A model generated the notes under the pieces. That model searched no databases and had not been told where the DNA came from. It saw only the letters and a program-made list of their open reading frames with translations. From Aquimarina rhabdastrellae (GTDB taxonomy: Bacteria; Bacteroidota; Bacteroidia; Flavobacteriales; Flavobacteriaceae): a DNA stretch of 64,000 bases. Where the stretch lies: contig CANDNT010000015.1 in NCBI GenBank assembly GCA_947387485.1, forward strand, positions 21,349 to 85,348, read 5' to 3'. Within the stretch, counting starts at the first letter, position 1. Each line of letters opens with the position of its first letter. Below are positions 47,265 through 57,081 of the stretch, in pieces. The position numbers were made by a program, and so were the translations under genes.

Positions 47265-48152
47265 ATGAATTTACGCGCCATTTTTCTTATCCTAAGTGTA
47301 TCCACAATATTATTTTCATGTGGAGGAAGTAAAAAAGTAGTCAAAACGGCTCCTAAAAAGCCGACGAGAACTAGAGTAATTACAAGATCGGTTAAAAAAG
47401 TTACTCCAGAAAAGAAAGAAGAAACCAAACCTAAGGTTGTTCGACCATATAAAGAAAGAGTACAATACTATATTTATGAATATGCAAGTATTGCAAAAAA
47501 TGAAATGCAGGAGTATGGAATTCCAGCAAGTATTACTTTGGCTCAAGGGATTTTAGAGTCTGGTGCTGGAGCAGGAGATTTGACACAACGAGCAAATAAT
47601 CATTTCGGGATTAAATGTCATGATTGGACAGGAGAACGAGTATACCATGATGATGATCGTGCTCAAGAATGTTTCCGTAAATATGACGAAGCCAAAACAT
47701 CGTTTAGAGATCACTCCTTATTTTTGGCCAATAGAAAACGTTATGCAGGCTTATTTACATTGAAAAAAGATGATTATAAAGGATGGGCAAAAGGATTGAG
47801 AAAAGCGGGTTATGCTACAGATGTTAAATATCCGACCAAGTTGATTAGTATTATAGAACGCTATCAGTTATATAAATATGATGATGAGGTTTTAGGGAAA
47901 TCAACTCCGACTAAAGTTATAACAGAAGAAACTGTAACAACAAAAATTAAGCAAAAACCAGGGCAACATATCGTAGAAGAAGGAGATACATTATATTCAA
48001 TCTCTAGACGATATAAACTTAAGGTTACAGATTTAAAGAAATATAATAGTCTCACAGATAATAATATTAGAGTAGGGCAGGTTTTAAAAACGAAAGCAGG
48101 TACTAGTCAGCAAAAAACTGAAGAGACAGAAGAAGATACAAACGAATTTTAA
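47265..48152 (+). CDS. Glucosaminidase-domain lipoprotein with LysM
   Basis: A 295-residue cell-wall hydrolase. The lipoprotein signal is SVSTILFSCGGS, followed by a basic linker. The glucosaminidase (LYZ2-type) domain spans ~70-210: GIPASITLAQGILESGAGAGDL with the catalytic Glu, NNHFGIKCHDWTG, FRKYDEAKTSFRDHSLFL and LRKAGYATDVKYPTKLI. A LysM peptidoglycan-binding domain follows (~232-278, HIVEEGDTLYSISRRYKLKV). It probably cuts glycan strands during growth or division. It starts 1 base after the PLP enzyme gene and ends 3 bases before hemL. Confidence 0.93.
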   Translation: MNLRAIFLILSVSTILFSCGGSKKVVKTAPKKPTRTRVITRSVKKVTPEKKEETKPKVVRPYKERVQYYIYEYASIAKNEMQEYGIPASITLAQGILESGAGAGDLTQRANNHFGIKCHDWTGERVYHDDDRAQECFRKYDEAKTSFRDHSLFLANRKRYAGLFTLKKDDYKGWAKGLRKAGYATDVKYPTKLISIIERYQLYKYDDEVLGKSTPTKVITEETVTTKIKQKPGQHIVEEGDTLYSISRRYKLKVTDLKKYNSLTDNNIRVGQVLKTKAGTSQQKTEETEEDTNEF

Positions 48153-48155
48153 TTC

Positions 48156-49445
48156 ATGATGATTTATAAAAGAAGTAGCGCTCTTTTTACAGAGGCTCAA
48201 AAAGTAATTCCAGGTGGTGTAAACTCACCAGTAAGAGCATTTAAAGCCGTAGGAGGTGACCCTATTTTTGTTAAAGAAGCCAAAGGAGCTTATCTGTATG
48301 ATGTAGATGGAAACCGTTTAATTGATTATATCAACTCATGGGGACCAATGATTTTGGGACATGCACATCCACCTGTGGTTGAAGCGGTAGTAGAAAAAGC
48401 AAAAAAAGGAACTAGTTTTGGGATGCCTACAGAAATAGAAACTGAAATAGCAGAATTGGCTGTAGCAATGGTTCCTAATATTGATAAAATTCGCTTTGTT
48501 AATTCGGGTACAGAAGCATGTATGAGTGCTGTACGTCTAGCTAGAGGATTTACTAAGCGAGATAAAATCATAAAATTTGCTGGATGTTATCACGGACATA
48601 GTGATTCTTTTTTAATTCAAGCAGGAAGTGGAGCTATTACTTTTGGAAGCCCTAATAGCCCAGGAGTTACAGCAGGAACTGCAAAAGATACTTTATTAGC
48701 ACAGTATAATAATCTGGAAAATGTAAAAGAAATTATAACATCTAATCCAGACGAGATAGCATGTATCATTATAGAACCTATAGCAGGTAATATGGGATGT
48801 ATACCACCTGTAGAAGGGTTCTTAGAAGGATTACGTGAATTATGTGATCAACACGGAATCTTATTGGTTTTTGATGAAGTGATGACTGGTTTTAGATTAG
48901 CTAGAGGTGGGGCTCAAGAACTTACAGGAGTAAATGCAGATATAGTAACTTTTGGGAAAGTTATAGGAGGAGGATTACCAGTAGGAGCGTTTGCAGCACG
49001 TAAAGAAATTATGGATTACTTAGCGCCAGTAGGACCAGTATATCAAGCAGGAACACTTAGTGGAAATCCATTGGCTATGGCTGCAGGTTTAGCGATGCTA
49101 ACAGAACTTAATGAACATCCAGAAATTTTTGAAAGCATCAATAAAAAGACAGCTTATTTACATAAAGGTATTGCAGAGGTATTAGAAAAATATGATGTAA
49201 CACATACAATTAATAGAAGAGGTTCTATGATTTCTGTACATTTTGCAAAAGATGCAGTAGTAGATTTTGAAAGTGCTGCTAATGGAAATAATGATACATT
49301 TAAGAAATTTTTCCACGGAATGCTAGAACAGGGTATATACATTGCTCCTAGTGCTTTTGAAACATGGTTTATCACAGAAGCTTTATCATATGAAGATTTA
49401 GATGCTACAATTGCAGCTGTAGATAAAGTAGCAGTTACCTTATAA
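48156..49445 (+). CDS. hemL: Glutamate-1-semialdehyde 2,1-aminomutase
   Basis: A 429-residue PLP enzyme that makes 5-aminolevulinate from glutamate-1-semialdehyde in haem synthesis. Motifs in order are VIPGGVNSPVRAF, NSWGPMILGHAHPPV, FVNSGTEACMSAVRLARG, CYHGHSDSFL, FDEVMTGFRLARGG and the Schiff-base Lys268 in TFGKVIGGGLPVGAF. Length is standard. Two adjacent ATG codons (48156, 48159) are possible starts. It closes a three-gene run with the PLP deaminase and the glucosaminidase, before a strong terminator. Confidence 0.97.
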   Translation: MMIYKRSSALFTEAQKVIPGGVNSPVRAFKAVGGDPIFVKEAKGAYLYDVDGNRLIDYINSWGPMILGHAHPPVVEAVVEKAKKGTSFGMPTEIETEIAELAVAMVPNIDKIRFVNSGTEACMSAVRLARGFTKRDKIIKFAGCYHGHSDSFLIQAGSGAITFGSPNSPGVTAGTAKDTLLAQYNNLENVKEIITSNPDEIACIIIEPIAGNMGCIPPVEGFLEGLRELCDQHGILLVFDEVMTGFRLARGGAQELTGVNADIVTFGKVIGGGLPVGAFAARKEIMDYLAPVGPVYQAGTLSGNPLAMAAGLAMLTELNEHPEIFESINKKTAYLHKGIAEVLEKYDVTHTINRRGSMISVHFAKDAVVDFESAANGNNDTFKKFFHGMLEQGIYIAPSAFETWFITEALSYEDLDATIAAVDKVAVTL

Positions 49446-49463
49446 AAAAACATATAAGTACAT

Positions 49464-49500
49464 AAAAAAAGCCTTAGTTAATTAAACTAAGGCTTTTTTT
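49464..49500. terminator. Terminator after hemL
   Basis: AAAAGCCTTAGTT and AACTAAGGCTTTT pair perfectly, with A- and T-runs on the two sides, between convergent genes; it can work in both directions. Confidence 0.88.
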
Positions 49501-49511
49501 ATATAATATAA

Positions 49512-49826
49512 TTAATTCGATCTTTCTGGACCTCTAAGTTTCCTTGTATAAGCATTATATTGTTCAGGGGTAAGAATTTCTTTTAATCTAGCAGTTACGG
49601 TTTCCATAACTTCTTTTCCACTTGCAGTACTTGGTATAGAAGCATACATATCTGTAAGTTGCTTCTTTTGATCCTCATTTAACTTTAAGAATTCATCTAA
49701 TTTTTGAATGTAAGAATTAGTTCTTTTAGTTTTAGCTTGTTTTTGTTGAGGTGTTTCTTGTGCTATAGCTTGTGAAGAAACTATAAGGAATAAGCCTAAT
49801 AGAATTGTAAAAACAGTTTTGTTCAT
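49512..49826 (-). CDS. Small periplasmic helical protein (Spy/CpxP-like)
   Basis: A 104-residue exported protein. The signal peptide is TILLGLFLIVSSQAIAQ. The mature part is helical: TNSYIQKLDEFLKLNEDQKKQLTDMY and ARLKEILTPEQYNAYTRKL show the LTxEQ-like pattern of Spy/CpxP-type periplasmic proteins, though no LTxxQ motif is exact. A role as a periplasmic chaperone or stress protein is a guess from shape. It is monocistronic, sharing a terminator with hemL. Confidence 0.68.
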   Translation of the reverse strand: MNKTVFTILLGLFLIVSSQAIAQETPQQKQAKTKRTNSYIQKLDEFLKLNEDQKKQLTDMYASIPSTASGKEVMETVTARLKEILTPEQYNAYTRKLRGPERSN

Positions 49827-49916
49827 GATGGAGCATTTTAATTCATAAACTATTTATATAAATAGCTTTGTAAAATAGATTTAGAGGTTAAAGATACTAT
49901 TTTTTGTAAAGACATA

Positions 49917-49940
49917 AAAAAACCTCCTGAAGAGGAGGCT
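49917..49940 (-). terminator. Terminator of the metalloprotease gene
   Basis: CCTCCT and AGGAGG around GAAG, with a long T-run on the minus strand (complement of bases 49916-49922). Confidence 0.75.
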
Positions 49941-49961
49941 TTTCTATAGTTATAATTAAAA

Positions 49962-52451
49962 TTATTTAGGATCTAGTATGGTAGAGATTCGCTCTACTAT
50001 ATCTTGTAAATGATAACGTGTCATACGATTTCCTGTTCTTCCTATAGCACTTTGAGCATTACGACGAATAGTGTTAAGTTCGGCTCTTACTACTGCGCGA
50101 ATATCACTTTGTGAAACATTTACATTAGTTCTATTTGCAAAGAATCTAGCAAATCCAGTTAATGGAGCTTGCTTTTGAGTCATTAAAAACTCAAGACGAT
50201 CGATATATGCACGTTGTAAATTACGACGATACACATCGATAGTTGTACCGCGATTTAATTCACTCCAAACACCTTTTCTCAAATCAGTCATCATCTCTAA
50301 TAGGGTATAAGCATCATTGGTATTAATCGCTTCATTTTCGATTAAACGAGCCATTCTACCAAAATCTAATAACGAATTCAACGTACGAACTTGATAGCGA
50401 CGTAAACGCTCAATGGCTCCAGCAGATTCTATTTTATTAAAGATTTGAGTATCTAATAACCATGTAGGTGTTTCAAATAATTGTTGTTGTAAAAAGGCAA
50501 GAGCTTCTTTTTGTTTTGCTTTGGCTACATGAGTGTATACAGCACCTTCTTGGTCATAAGTTTTATAGTATTCATAAACACCACCAACATTTGCAGTAAC
50601 ATGTCCCATATAACGATTAAACTGATTTAAAACCTGAGTATACATAGTTTCTAAATCGTCATAGTTTTTACCATCTTCAGCTGTCCATTTAATTAAATTA
50701 GGAACGATACGTTTTAGGTTCTTGATTCCGTAAAAACTAGCTTTCATAGCATCATCGCCAAGGTCTTCTGTCTGTGAACTAGGATCGATAACTCCAAATT
50801 GTTGTCTACCAAACCTGTACATAGGATCATTTGCATGTTGAAGAATCCATTGATCCAGAGTTTTCTTTTCACCTAAAGCATCAGTATCTAAAATTGGACG
50901 ATATCCCCAATTAATAGCATATTTATCATAAATACCAATGTTAGGCATTAGTGCTACATCACCATCTTCTGGTTGCGCTACATAATTAAAACGAGCATAA
51001 TCCATAATAGATGGAGCTGTACCATATTTTTTTGTAAACTCTGGAGAACGTAAAGATTCTACAGGATAAGCAACACTGCTTCCCATATTATGAGGTAATC
51101 CTAGCGTATGTCCTACCTCATGAGCAGAAACAAAACGGATTAAACGTCCCATGATTTCATCTTTAAAAGCCACTCCTTGTGCCTCTGGATTAATAGCAGC
51201 AGTTTGTACAAAGAACCAGTTACGTAAAAGTGTCATTACATTATGATACCAATTGATATCACTTTCTAAAATTTCTCCAGAACGTGGATCACTTACGTGA
51301 GGACCATTTGCATTAGGAATAGGAGAAGCAAGATATCGTACTACAGAGTAACGTACATCTTCTGGACTCCAATCTGGATCTTCTTCTTTGCTAGGAGGAT
51401 CTTTGGCTATAATGGCATCTTTAAAACCGGCAGCTTCAAAAGCTACTTGCCAATCTTCGATTCCTTGCTTGATATATTTTCTCCATTTTTTTGGTGTAGC
51501 GCGATCTATATAATATACAATTTGTTTTTTAGGAACAACAAGCTCACCTCTTTTAAATTTTTCGATATCTTCATCTTTTACTTCTAAGCGCCAACGATCA
51601 AGATAACGAACAGTTTTACTTTCTTGATTGTCCAATCCATAATCTGTTTGACCTCTAGAAAACCATCCAACGCGTTGATCAAAATAACGACGTTTCATAG
51701 GTTCTTTTGGTAATAAAATCATAGAATTACTCATTTCTATAGAGATAGAACCCGTACTTGCATTAGAAGGTGGAGAACCTGCATTATAAGTTTTTACGTG
51801 ACGTGTTTCAATATTTAAAGGATAACTACGTATTGTATCTATATACGAACGTTTATCGTCTAGTCTTGATATTTTATATTGTTTACGACTACGGTCTGGA
51901 AATCCTATCGCTTTTACATCTTTTGTAAATAATTCGGTTACATCAATTACCGTAGCATTATTGATAGAATCCTTATGAAAAGCTTTTATAGGGAAGGAAT
52001 AAAGAATAGGTTCAAAATTAGAATTAACTACAGCCTCGTGTATAGGTAATGAATCTGCTGCATAAATCTGATGAGAAACAACTCTTAATAAAACTTTTTT
52101 GTTTTTCTTTTCCCAGCGCAATACTTGCGTATTTTGCTTACCTCCACCAAAACCGATTCCGGTAGCGGTTTTAGCTATACGAGTGACCATTAACATTTCT
52201 CGATTAAAGAGAGAATCAGGAATTTCGTAGAAATATTTATCACTTAGATGATGTACATCAAATAATCCTTTGTCAGTTTTGGCTTTGCTAGTAATAACCT
52301 TATTATAAGGTTTAATAGCATTTTTATCTTTAGGCCCTTTTTGCTGTGAACTAGCTACAGAAGCTTTTGTCTTTTTAGGTTGCAAAATAGAGCAACTTGA
52401 AAGCGTCGTTAATGATAACAACACCGAAGAATAGAATAATAGTTTACGCAT
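49962..52451 (-). CDS. Large zinc metalloprotease (DUF5117/DUF5118 type)
   Basis: An 829-residue exported metalloprotease. The lipoprotein-type signal is SVLLSLTTLSSCSI. The N-terminal ~300 residues have the strand-rich pattern of the DUF5117/5118 pair (DKGLFDVHHLSDKYFYEIP, FNREMLMVTRIAKTATGIG). The catalytic motif HEVGHTLGLPHNMGSS near residue 440 is the extended HExxHxxGxxH metzincin-like form, giving three His ligands, and SIMDYARFNYVA follows as the Met-turn. The C-terminal helical part fills the rest. It is probably on the cell surface or in the periplasm; substrate unknown. Monocistronic with terminator. Confidence 0.92.
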   Translation of the reverse strand: MRKLLFYSSVLLSLTTLSSCSILQPKKTKASVASSQQKGPKDKNAIKPYNKVITSKAKTDKGLFDVHHLSDKYFYEIPDSLFNREMLMVTRIAKTATGIGFGGGKQNTQVLRWEKKNKKVLLRVVSHQIYAADSLPIHEAVVNSNFEPILYSFPIKAFHKDSINNATVIDVTELFTKDVKAIGFPDRSRKQYKISRLDDKRSYIDTIRSYPLNIETRHVKTYNAGSPPSNASTGSISIEMSNSMILLPKEPMKRRYFDQRVGWFSRGQTDYGLDNQESKTVRYLDRWRLEVKDEDIEKFKRGELVVPKKQIVYYIDRATPKKWRKYIKQGIEDWQVAFEAAGFKDAIIAKDPPSKEEDPDWSPEDVRYSVVRYLASPIPNANGPHVSDPRSGEILESDINWYHNVMTLLRNWFFVQTAAINPEAQGVAFKDEIMGRLIRFVSAHEVGHTLGLPHNMGSSVAYPVESLRSPEFTKKYGTAPSIMDYARFNYVAQPEDGDVALMPNIGIYDKYAINWGYRPILDTDALGEKKTLDQWILQHANDPMYRFGRQQFGVIDPSSQTEDLGDDAMKASFYGIKNLKRIVPNLIKWTAEDGKNYDDLETMYTQVLNQFNRYMGHVTANVGGVYEYYKTYDQEGAVYTHVAKAKQKEALAFLQQQLFETPTWLLDTQIFNKIESAGAIERLRRYQVRTLNSLLDFGRMARLIENEAINTNDAYTLLEMMTDLRKGVWSELNRGTTIDVYRRNLQRAYIDRLEFLMTQKQAPLTGFARFFANRTNVNVSQSDIRAVVRAELNTIRRNAQSAIGRTGNRMTRYHLQDIVERISTILDPK

Positions 52452-52551
52452 GTATAAATGTTTAAGCGGTCGAATTTAAATAAAAGACCAAGTCAAATTT
52501 GTGAAAGCTTAGTTAAAGGTTTACTAAGTAGACGTTAGAAAAGAGGTTAGA

Positions 52552-54048
52552 TTAAGATTCTGTGTTAAAAGAAGTTAATTTTAGAATAGTTTTATAGACA
52601 TCCTGCTTGGTTATTTTGGCTTTAAGCCAAGCGAAAAAACTAATGATAAAAACATCTGTAGTGGTCAAATTTAATTGAGAAAGAGTGCTTTCGAATTTAT
52701 TAATGAGGACAGTAGAGTCACTCGAAACTCCCTTTTGATGATAAAGTGATATTAATTTAATGAAATCTAAAATATGATATTCTTTATTTTTTTTGAGATA
52801 AGGAGTATACTTTCGCTTAAAACTTTGAAGCCTTGAAGAAACCAAATCAATATGTTCTAATTCTATATGTAATAAGATTTCTACCAGATTTTTTTGAATA
52901 ACCCAAGACAGGTCCGTTTTTTTAAGATACCAAGTATCACTATGAATAAATGTAGTAAACAGACGATATGCTTTTTTTATTTCAAGTTGTTGAGAAAGAA
53001 AAACTATGAAAACTAGTCGTAAATCTAAAACATAGGCAGTTTGATTTTTATATTTTGCATAAGGAAAATCTTCTAACAATTGAATGGCTAATTGAGGTTG
53101 ATTGGTATAATTAAAGATTAAAGACTGTAATAAAACATATTGTGGATAAAAATGAGTGTAATATTTTTTCTGCTGTAACTTAATATAGGATAATACTTCA
53201 TCTAGATAATATTGAGCAGTATTATAAGCTCTATTTCTAAAGTTGGCATTAGCAACATAGTATAAGATTTGAATATGATAAAACAGCTGATGATCTTTGG
53301 GATCATTTTTTAAAGAAAGCTGTGTATATGTTGCCATGATAAACGGAAAAACTTGATGATAATTACGTGTAAGATGAGCTGTATTTGAAGTAATCTCTAG
53401 AATTTTATACAAAGAACGATAAGTAAGATCCTTATCGATAATCAAATCAAAATCTTTTAAAGCACGATTAATGGTATGATGAATATCTTGATCAGGAATA
53501 CGTAATTGTTCTTGTAACTTTGCATAAAATAAATTGAGTTGTTCTTCTTGATGCAAGGCTTTTTTATTGTCTTTAAACTGTAGTATTAAATGGTCAAGGA
53601 TAATAGTATTATCTAAATGTGCATATTGTATTTGAGTGTAATAAATTTCATTAAGTATACTATAACTATCGTGATATTTAGCTTTTTGCTCGGCTTTACG
53701 CAAAGTTTTAAACGCTATTTTAAATTGTTTATGTTCAAATAAAATACGACTAGCCATTAGTAACTTTAAAATGGCTAATTGATCAGAGGTTTCGCCTTCA
53801 AGATTCTTAGTAGCAATAAAATCAATAAGACTGTCCTGTAATCTTTTACATAAAGCATGATAAGCACCCTTTGAAGATTTACCATATAAAATATGATCGG
53901 GATTATCAATAACATGAGAAGTGTCTAAAAGTTTGAAAAGCTGAATGTTTTTTGAATCATTTCTCTTGTTCTTTTGCTTTAGCACAGCGATGAATTCTTG
54001 TTTTTCTTCTTTTGAGAGAATGAGAATTATTTTAGAAATATCATGCAT
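52552..54048 (-). CDS. Hypothetical helical-repeat protein
   Basis: A 498-residue cytoplasmic protein with no signal peptide or membrane segment. It consists of alternating amphipathic helices throughout (LSKEEKQEFIAVLKQKN, KQFKIAFKTLRKAEQKAKY, AQYYLDEVLSYIKLQQKKY, QLAIQLLEDFPYAKYKN), which reads as an irregular TPR-like solenoid. Tyr, His, Lys and Gln are frequent. I recognise no named family. It is monocistronic and divergent from the YiaA-type gene 167 bases away. Confidence 0.7.
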   Translation of the reverse strand: MHDISKIILILSKEEKQEFIAVLKQKNKRNDSKNIQLFKLLDTSHVIDNPDHILYGKSSKGAYHALCKRLQDSLIDFIATKNLEGETSDQLAILKLLMASRILFEHKQFKIAFKTLRKAEQKAKYHDSYSILNEIYYTQIQYAHLDNTIILDHLILQFKDNKKALHQEEQLNLFYAKLQEQLRIPDQDIHHTINRALKDFDLIIDKDLTYRSLYKILEITSNTAHLTRNYHQVFPFIMATYTQLSLKNDPKDHQLFYHIQILYYVANANFRNRAYNTAQYYLDEVLSYIKLQQKKYYTHFYPQYVLLQSLIFNYTNQPQLAIQLLEDFPYAKYKNQTAYVLDLRLVFIVFLSQQLEIKKAYRLFTTFIHSDTWYLKKTDLSWVIQKNLVEILLHIELEHIDLVSSRLQSFKRKYTPYLKKNKEYHILDFIKLISLYHQKGVSSDSTVLINKFESTLSQLNLTTTDVFIISFFAWLKAKITKQDVYKTILKLTSFNTES

Positions 54049-54215
54049 TTAATCGTAATATAAATATGTATAAAAATACTATAAATACTGTGTTTTTAAA
54101 ATGAAATTATATAAATATATCGTAAGTTTTTTTGAGAATTAGGATTTTTTTTGAACTAGGGATCATGCAAATTTGTAGCAACAAACAAAACAAATAATCA
54201 TCAAAATTAAAGAAC

Positions 54216-54692
54216 ATGAATTACGAATTTAATAAGGACACAACAGAAGAAGTTCAAGTAGAGAAAAAAACAAAACCAGTAAATGAAGTATTGCAGAAAC
54301 AAAAGCCTACAGCTGCATTTATATCTGCATCATGGGCAGCTCTAGCTATAGGGATGGTTTCTTATTGTATAGGATTATGGAATGCAGCTATGGAACTTAA
54401 TGAAAAAGGATATTATTTTACTGTATTATTATTAGGATTATTCTCTGCTGTTTCTGTACAGAAAAGTGTGAGAGATCGATTAGAAGGAATAAAAGTGACA
54501 GAAATATATTATGGAATTAGTTGGTTTACCACTATAGTTTCGTTGATTTTATTAATAGTAGGATTAAGAAATGCAGATATGCTGTTGAGTGAAAAAGGAT
54601 TTTATGGTATGGCATTTACACTTAGTCTTTTTGCAGCTATAGCTGTACAGAAAAACACGAGAGATAAAAAATATGTAGAAGAATTAGCATAG
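54216..54692 (+). CDS. YiaA/YiaB-family inner membrane protein
   Basis: A 158-residue membrane protein with two copies of the YiaA/B two-helix unit: residues ~33-85 (AAFISASWAALAIGMVSYC, GYYFTVLLLGLFSAVSVQKSVRD) and ~95-150 (YYGISWFTTIVSLILLIVGL, GFYGMAFTLSLFAAIAVQKNTRD). The repeated ending QK(S/N)xRD is characteristic. The N-terminal 30 residues are charged and cytoplasmic. Function unknown, stress-related in enterics. Followed by two small hairpins. Confidence 0.9.
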   Translation: MNYEFNKDTTEEVQVEKKTKPVNEVLQKQKPTAAFISASWAALAIGMVSYCIGLWNAAMELNEKGYYFTVLLLGLFSAVSVQKSVRDRLEGIKVTEIYYGISWFTTIVSLILLIVGLRNADMLLSEKGFYGMAFTLSLFAAIAVQKNTRDKKYVEELA

Positions 54693-54740
54693 AAGAATCA
54701 AAAGAAGGCATATCACATGCCTTGTTTTGATGATCATTTG

Positions 54741-54769
54741 AGGCAGTTGTATTGTTTCAACTGCCTTTA
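54741..54769 (+). terminator. Terminator after the YiaA-type gene
   Basis: AGGCAGTTG (54741-54749) pairs with CAACTGCCT (54758-54766) and TTT follows. A smaller stem AGGCAT/ATGCCT precedes it near 54706-54722. Confidence 0.6.
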
Positions 54770-54812
54770 ACGTATCTTTAGAAATAACAAAATCATAAAA
54801 ATAACTAGAGTT

Positions 54813-56060
54813 ATGGATTCAAAACTAAGAAAAGAAATAACACTTTTGGTTAAAGAAAAAGTGATCTCTGCAGAAGTTGGTGAAAAAATAACAGCATATT
54901 ATCAATCACAATCATCAGGAAAAACGAATAGATTAATGTTGCTTTTTGGAGTTTTTGGCGCATTATTAATAGGGTCAGGAATTCTCTTGATGCTAGCACA
55001 TAATTGGGATCAATTATCCAAAATGATAAAAACCATAATAGCGTTTGTTCCGTTGTTGATAGGACAACTTGCAGTAGGATTTTCATTAATTAAAAATAAA
55101 AGCCGTGCTTGGAAAGAGAGCTCTGGAACCTTTCTGTTTTTTGCTGTAGGAATTAGTATGAGTCTGATTAGTCAGATATATCATATAGAGGGAGAGCTTA
55201 GTGGTTTTTTACTCACTTGGATACTATTGTGTTTACCCTTGATATATATATTAAAATCACATGCAGTTACGCTTTTGATACTTTGCATAAGCACATTTTA
55301 TGCATTTGATATAGGATGGGAAAAACCTTTTAAAAACTCATGGACTTATGTCGTGATATTTCTAGCAATAATGCCTCATTATATTCAAACTGCAATACAG
55401 CAAACAAAAAGTAACATCATGACCATATATAATTGGGCGATACCTATAATAATGAGTGTGGTAATGATAAGCTTTGTAAAGCGTTTTGAAGGAAACCTTG
55501 TTTTTATGTATATCGCTCTGTTTGGTGTTTTTTATAGTATAGGAACCTTATGGAAGTATTATAGTGAACAGCGAACATTAAGAAATGGGTATTTGATAAT
55601 AGGATCTTTGGGTACTGTAATCACATTTATGATATTATCTTTTGAAGAAGTATGGAAAGATATTTCACATTTTAAAGGGGATGAGATGGCAGATATGATA
55701 ATGAGTTGGGGATTATTTGCAGTAGGAATAGCTCTTGTAGTTTTCATTGCATACAAGAAGAAGATAAACTTGTTTCATTTGGCCAGTTTAAGTTATGTTG
55801 TATTACAGGTATTTCCTAGCTCAATAGCGTTATTACTACTTAATTTATTTGTTTTAGCATTAGGTATTAATGCTATATGGCTAGGAGTACAAAAAATGAA
55901 TTTCGGAATTCTCAATTACGGAATGTTAATTATAGCGGTATTGATCAGTTGTCGTTTTTTTGATAATGAGATTAGTTTTATAGTAAGAGGAATTGTATTT
56001 ATACTAATAGGGATAAGCTTTTTTATAGCAAATTATAAAATGAGTAAACTTAAAAAATAA
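54813..56060 (+). CDS. DUF2157 domain membrane protein
   Basis: A 415-residue polytopic membrane protein. The N-terminal 40 residues (LRKEITLLVKEKVISAEVGEKITAYYQS) are the cytoplasmic start of DUF2157, followed by about twelve hydrophobic helices beginning RLMLLFGVFGALLIGSGILLMLAHNWDQLS, the family hallmark. It ends with a short basic tail (NYKMSKLKK). Function unknown. The next gene, a GDYxxLxY protein, starts 6 bases after the stop, and this pairing is common, so the two probably act together at the membrane. Confidence 0.9.
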   Translation: MDSKLRKEITLLVKEKVISAEVGEKITAYYQSQSSGKTNRLMLLFGVFGALLIGSGILLMLAHNWDQLSKMIKTIIAFVPLLIGQLAVGFSLIKNKSRAWKESSGTFLFFAVGISMSLISQIYHIEGELSGFLLTWILLCLPLIYILKSHAVTLLILCISTFYAFDIGWEKPFKNSWTYVVIFLAIMPHYIQTAIQQTKSNIMTIYNWAIPIIMSVVMISFVKRFEGNLVFMYIALFGVFYSIGTLWKYYSEQRTLRNGYLIIGSLGTVITFMILSFEEVWKDISHFKGDEMADMIMSWGLFAVGIALVVFIAYKKKINLFHLASLSYVVLQVFPSSIALLLLNLFVLALGINAIWLGVQKMNFGILNYGMLIIAVLISCRFFDNEISFIVRGIVFILIGISFFIANYKMSKLKK

Positions 56061-56066
56061 CAAGAC

Positions 56067-56624
56067 ATGAAAAGAAATATAAAATATAGCATAGTCCTGT
56101 TTTTTATTATAGGAGTTTTACAATGGATAGTACCTATGCAAATGGTTTTTAAGAGCGAAAATATCTTAAAAAAAGGAACTGCATATAAATTTAAAACTAG
56201 ACCTATAGATCCTACAGATCCGTTAAGAGGAAAATATATTACATTAAACTATGAATTAGACTATATAAAGACAGCTGACAGTAGTTTTGTATGGAATCAA
56301 GAAGCTTACTTAGAAATAGAAAATGATACTTTAGGATATGTAAAAGGAAAAACTATTTCGCATCAACCTTTTACAGGTAATAAAGACTATATAAGAGTAA
56401 AAGTAAAAAGGTATAATAAAGGCTCACAAAAATTGTATTTTGATATGATTAATGATCGTTTTTATATGGATGAAAATAAAGCCTATGATGCCGAGTTAGC
56501 ATATAGAAAAGTAACCAGAGATAGTTTAAAAACAGCTTATGCTTTAATATATGTATACAATGGGGAAGGAATAATAGATCAAGTTATATTAGACGGAGTG
56601 CCAATAGAAGATTATGTAGAATAA
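56067..56624 (+). CDS. GDYxxLxY-type membrane-anchored protein
   Basis: A 185-residue protein with one N-terminal membrane helix (YSIVLFFIIGVLQWIVPMQMV) and an extracytoplasmic body. The family signature occurs as RGKYITLNYE after PTDPL (residues ~50-63), a variant of the GDYxxLxY motif. The remainder is strand-rich, with YIRVKVKRYNKGSQKLYFDMINDRFYMDE. Co-transcribed with the DUF2157 gene 6 bases upstream. Function unknown. Confidence 0.88.
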   Translation: MKRNIKYSIVLFFIIGVLQWIVPMQMVFKSENILKKGTAYKFKTRPIDPTDPLRGKYITLNYELDYIKTADSSFVWNQEAYLEIENDTLGYVKGKTISHQPFTGNKDYIRVKVKRYNKGSQKLYFDMINDRFYMDENKAYDAELAYRKVTRDSLKTAYALIYVYNGEGIIDQVILDGVPIEDYVE

Positions 56625-56638
56625 AGTCTGTTAAAAAC

Positions 56639-56672
56639 AAAAGTGGATCATATTAAATACACAATCCACTTT
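56639..56672 (+). terminator. Terminator of the DUF2157 operon
   Basis: AAAAGTGGAT pairs perfectly with ATCCACTTTT; the spacing and position just past the operon end fit an intrinsic terminator, although the following T-run is short. Confidence 0.65.
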
Positions 56673-57081
56673 TGATAAACAACATCAATCTTTTGCTCAT
56701 AATTCTACTTTCGGGGAGAAAAGTATAAAGATGAACCACTGATATGAGATAGAATGAGTGTGTTTACAATAGTAAGCTTAGTTGAGATAGTTTTTATTGT
56801 ATGGGGGTTCTCAAATAGTTTTTTATTAACTATATATTCTATATGTCATATCTGATAGCGAATCTACGTAAGAATAATAAACTGTTAAATGACATGGATC
56901 ACAATGTGTACTTTGTCACAAAAATAGAACATGAAGAAAGTAAAAAGAATGAGCTATAGTTTTTGGTATAAGTTTTTGATTTATAGTAGTGTTAATAGAA
57001 GAGTTATAACAAAAACCTTAAAATATAATTAATCAATATTAACAAATGATTAACTAAAAAAGAATAAATATTTAACAATTA
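56673..57081. other. Long intergenic region with possible small ORF and small RNA
   Basis: About 400 bases with no established gene. A 38-codon plus-strand frame at 56843-56959 (starts MSYLIANLRKNNKLL) is possible but unsupported. The motif TTGGTATAAGTTTTTGA at 56963-56979 is identical to one before the E2 gene at 28004 and points along the plus strand, where no gene follows before the lysS terminator. A transcript from here to that terminator would be a ~110-base RNA. Confidence 0.35.

Noticed and set aside
51297..51587. 96-residue plus-strand frame within the metalloprotease gene
   Set aside because: Antisense to a conserved domain and made of Ile/Phe/Tyr typical of shadow frames.
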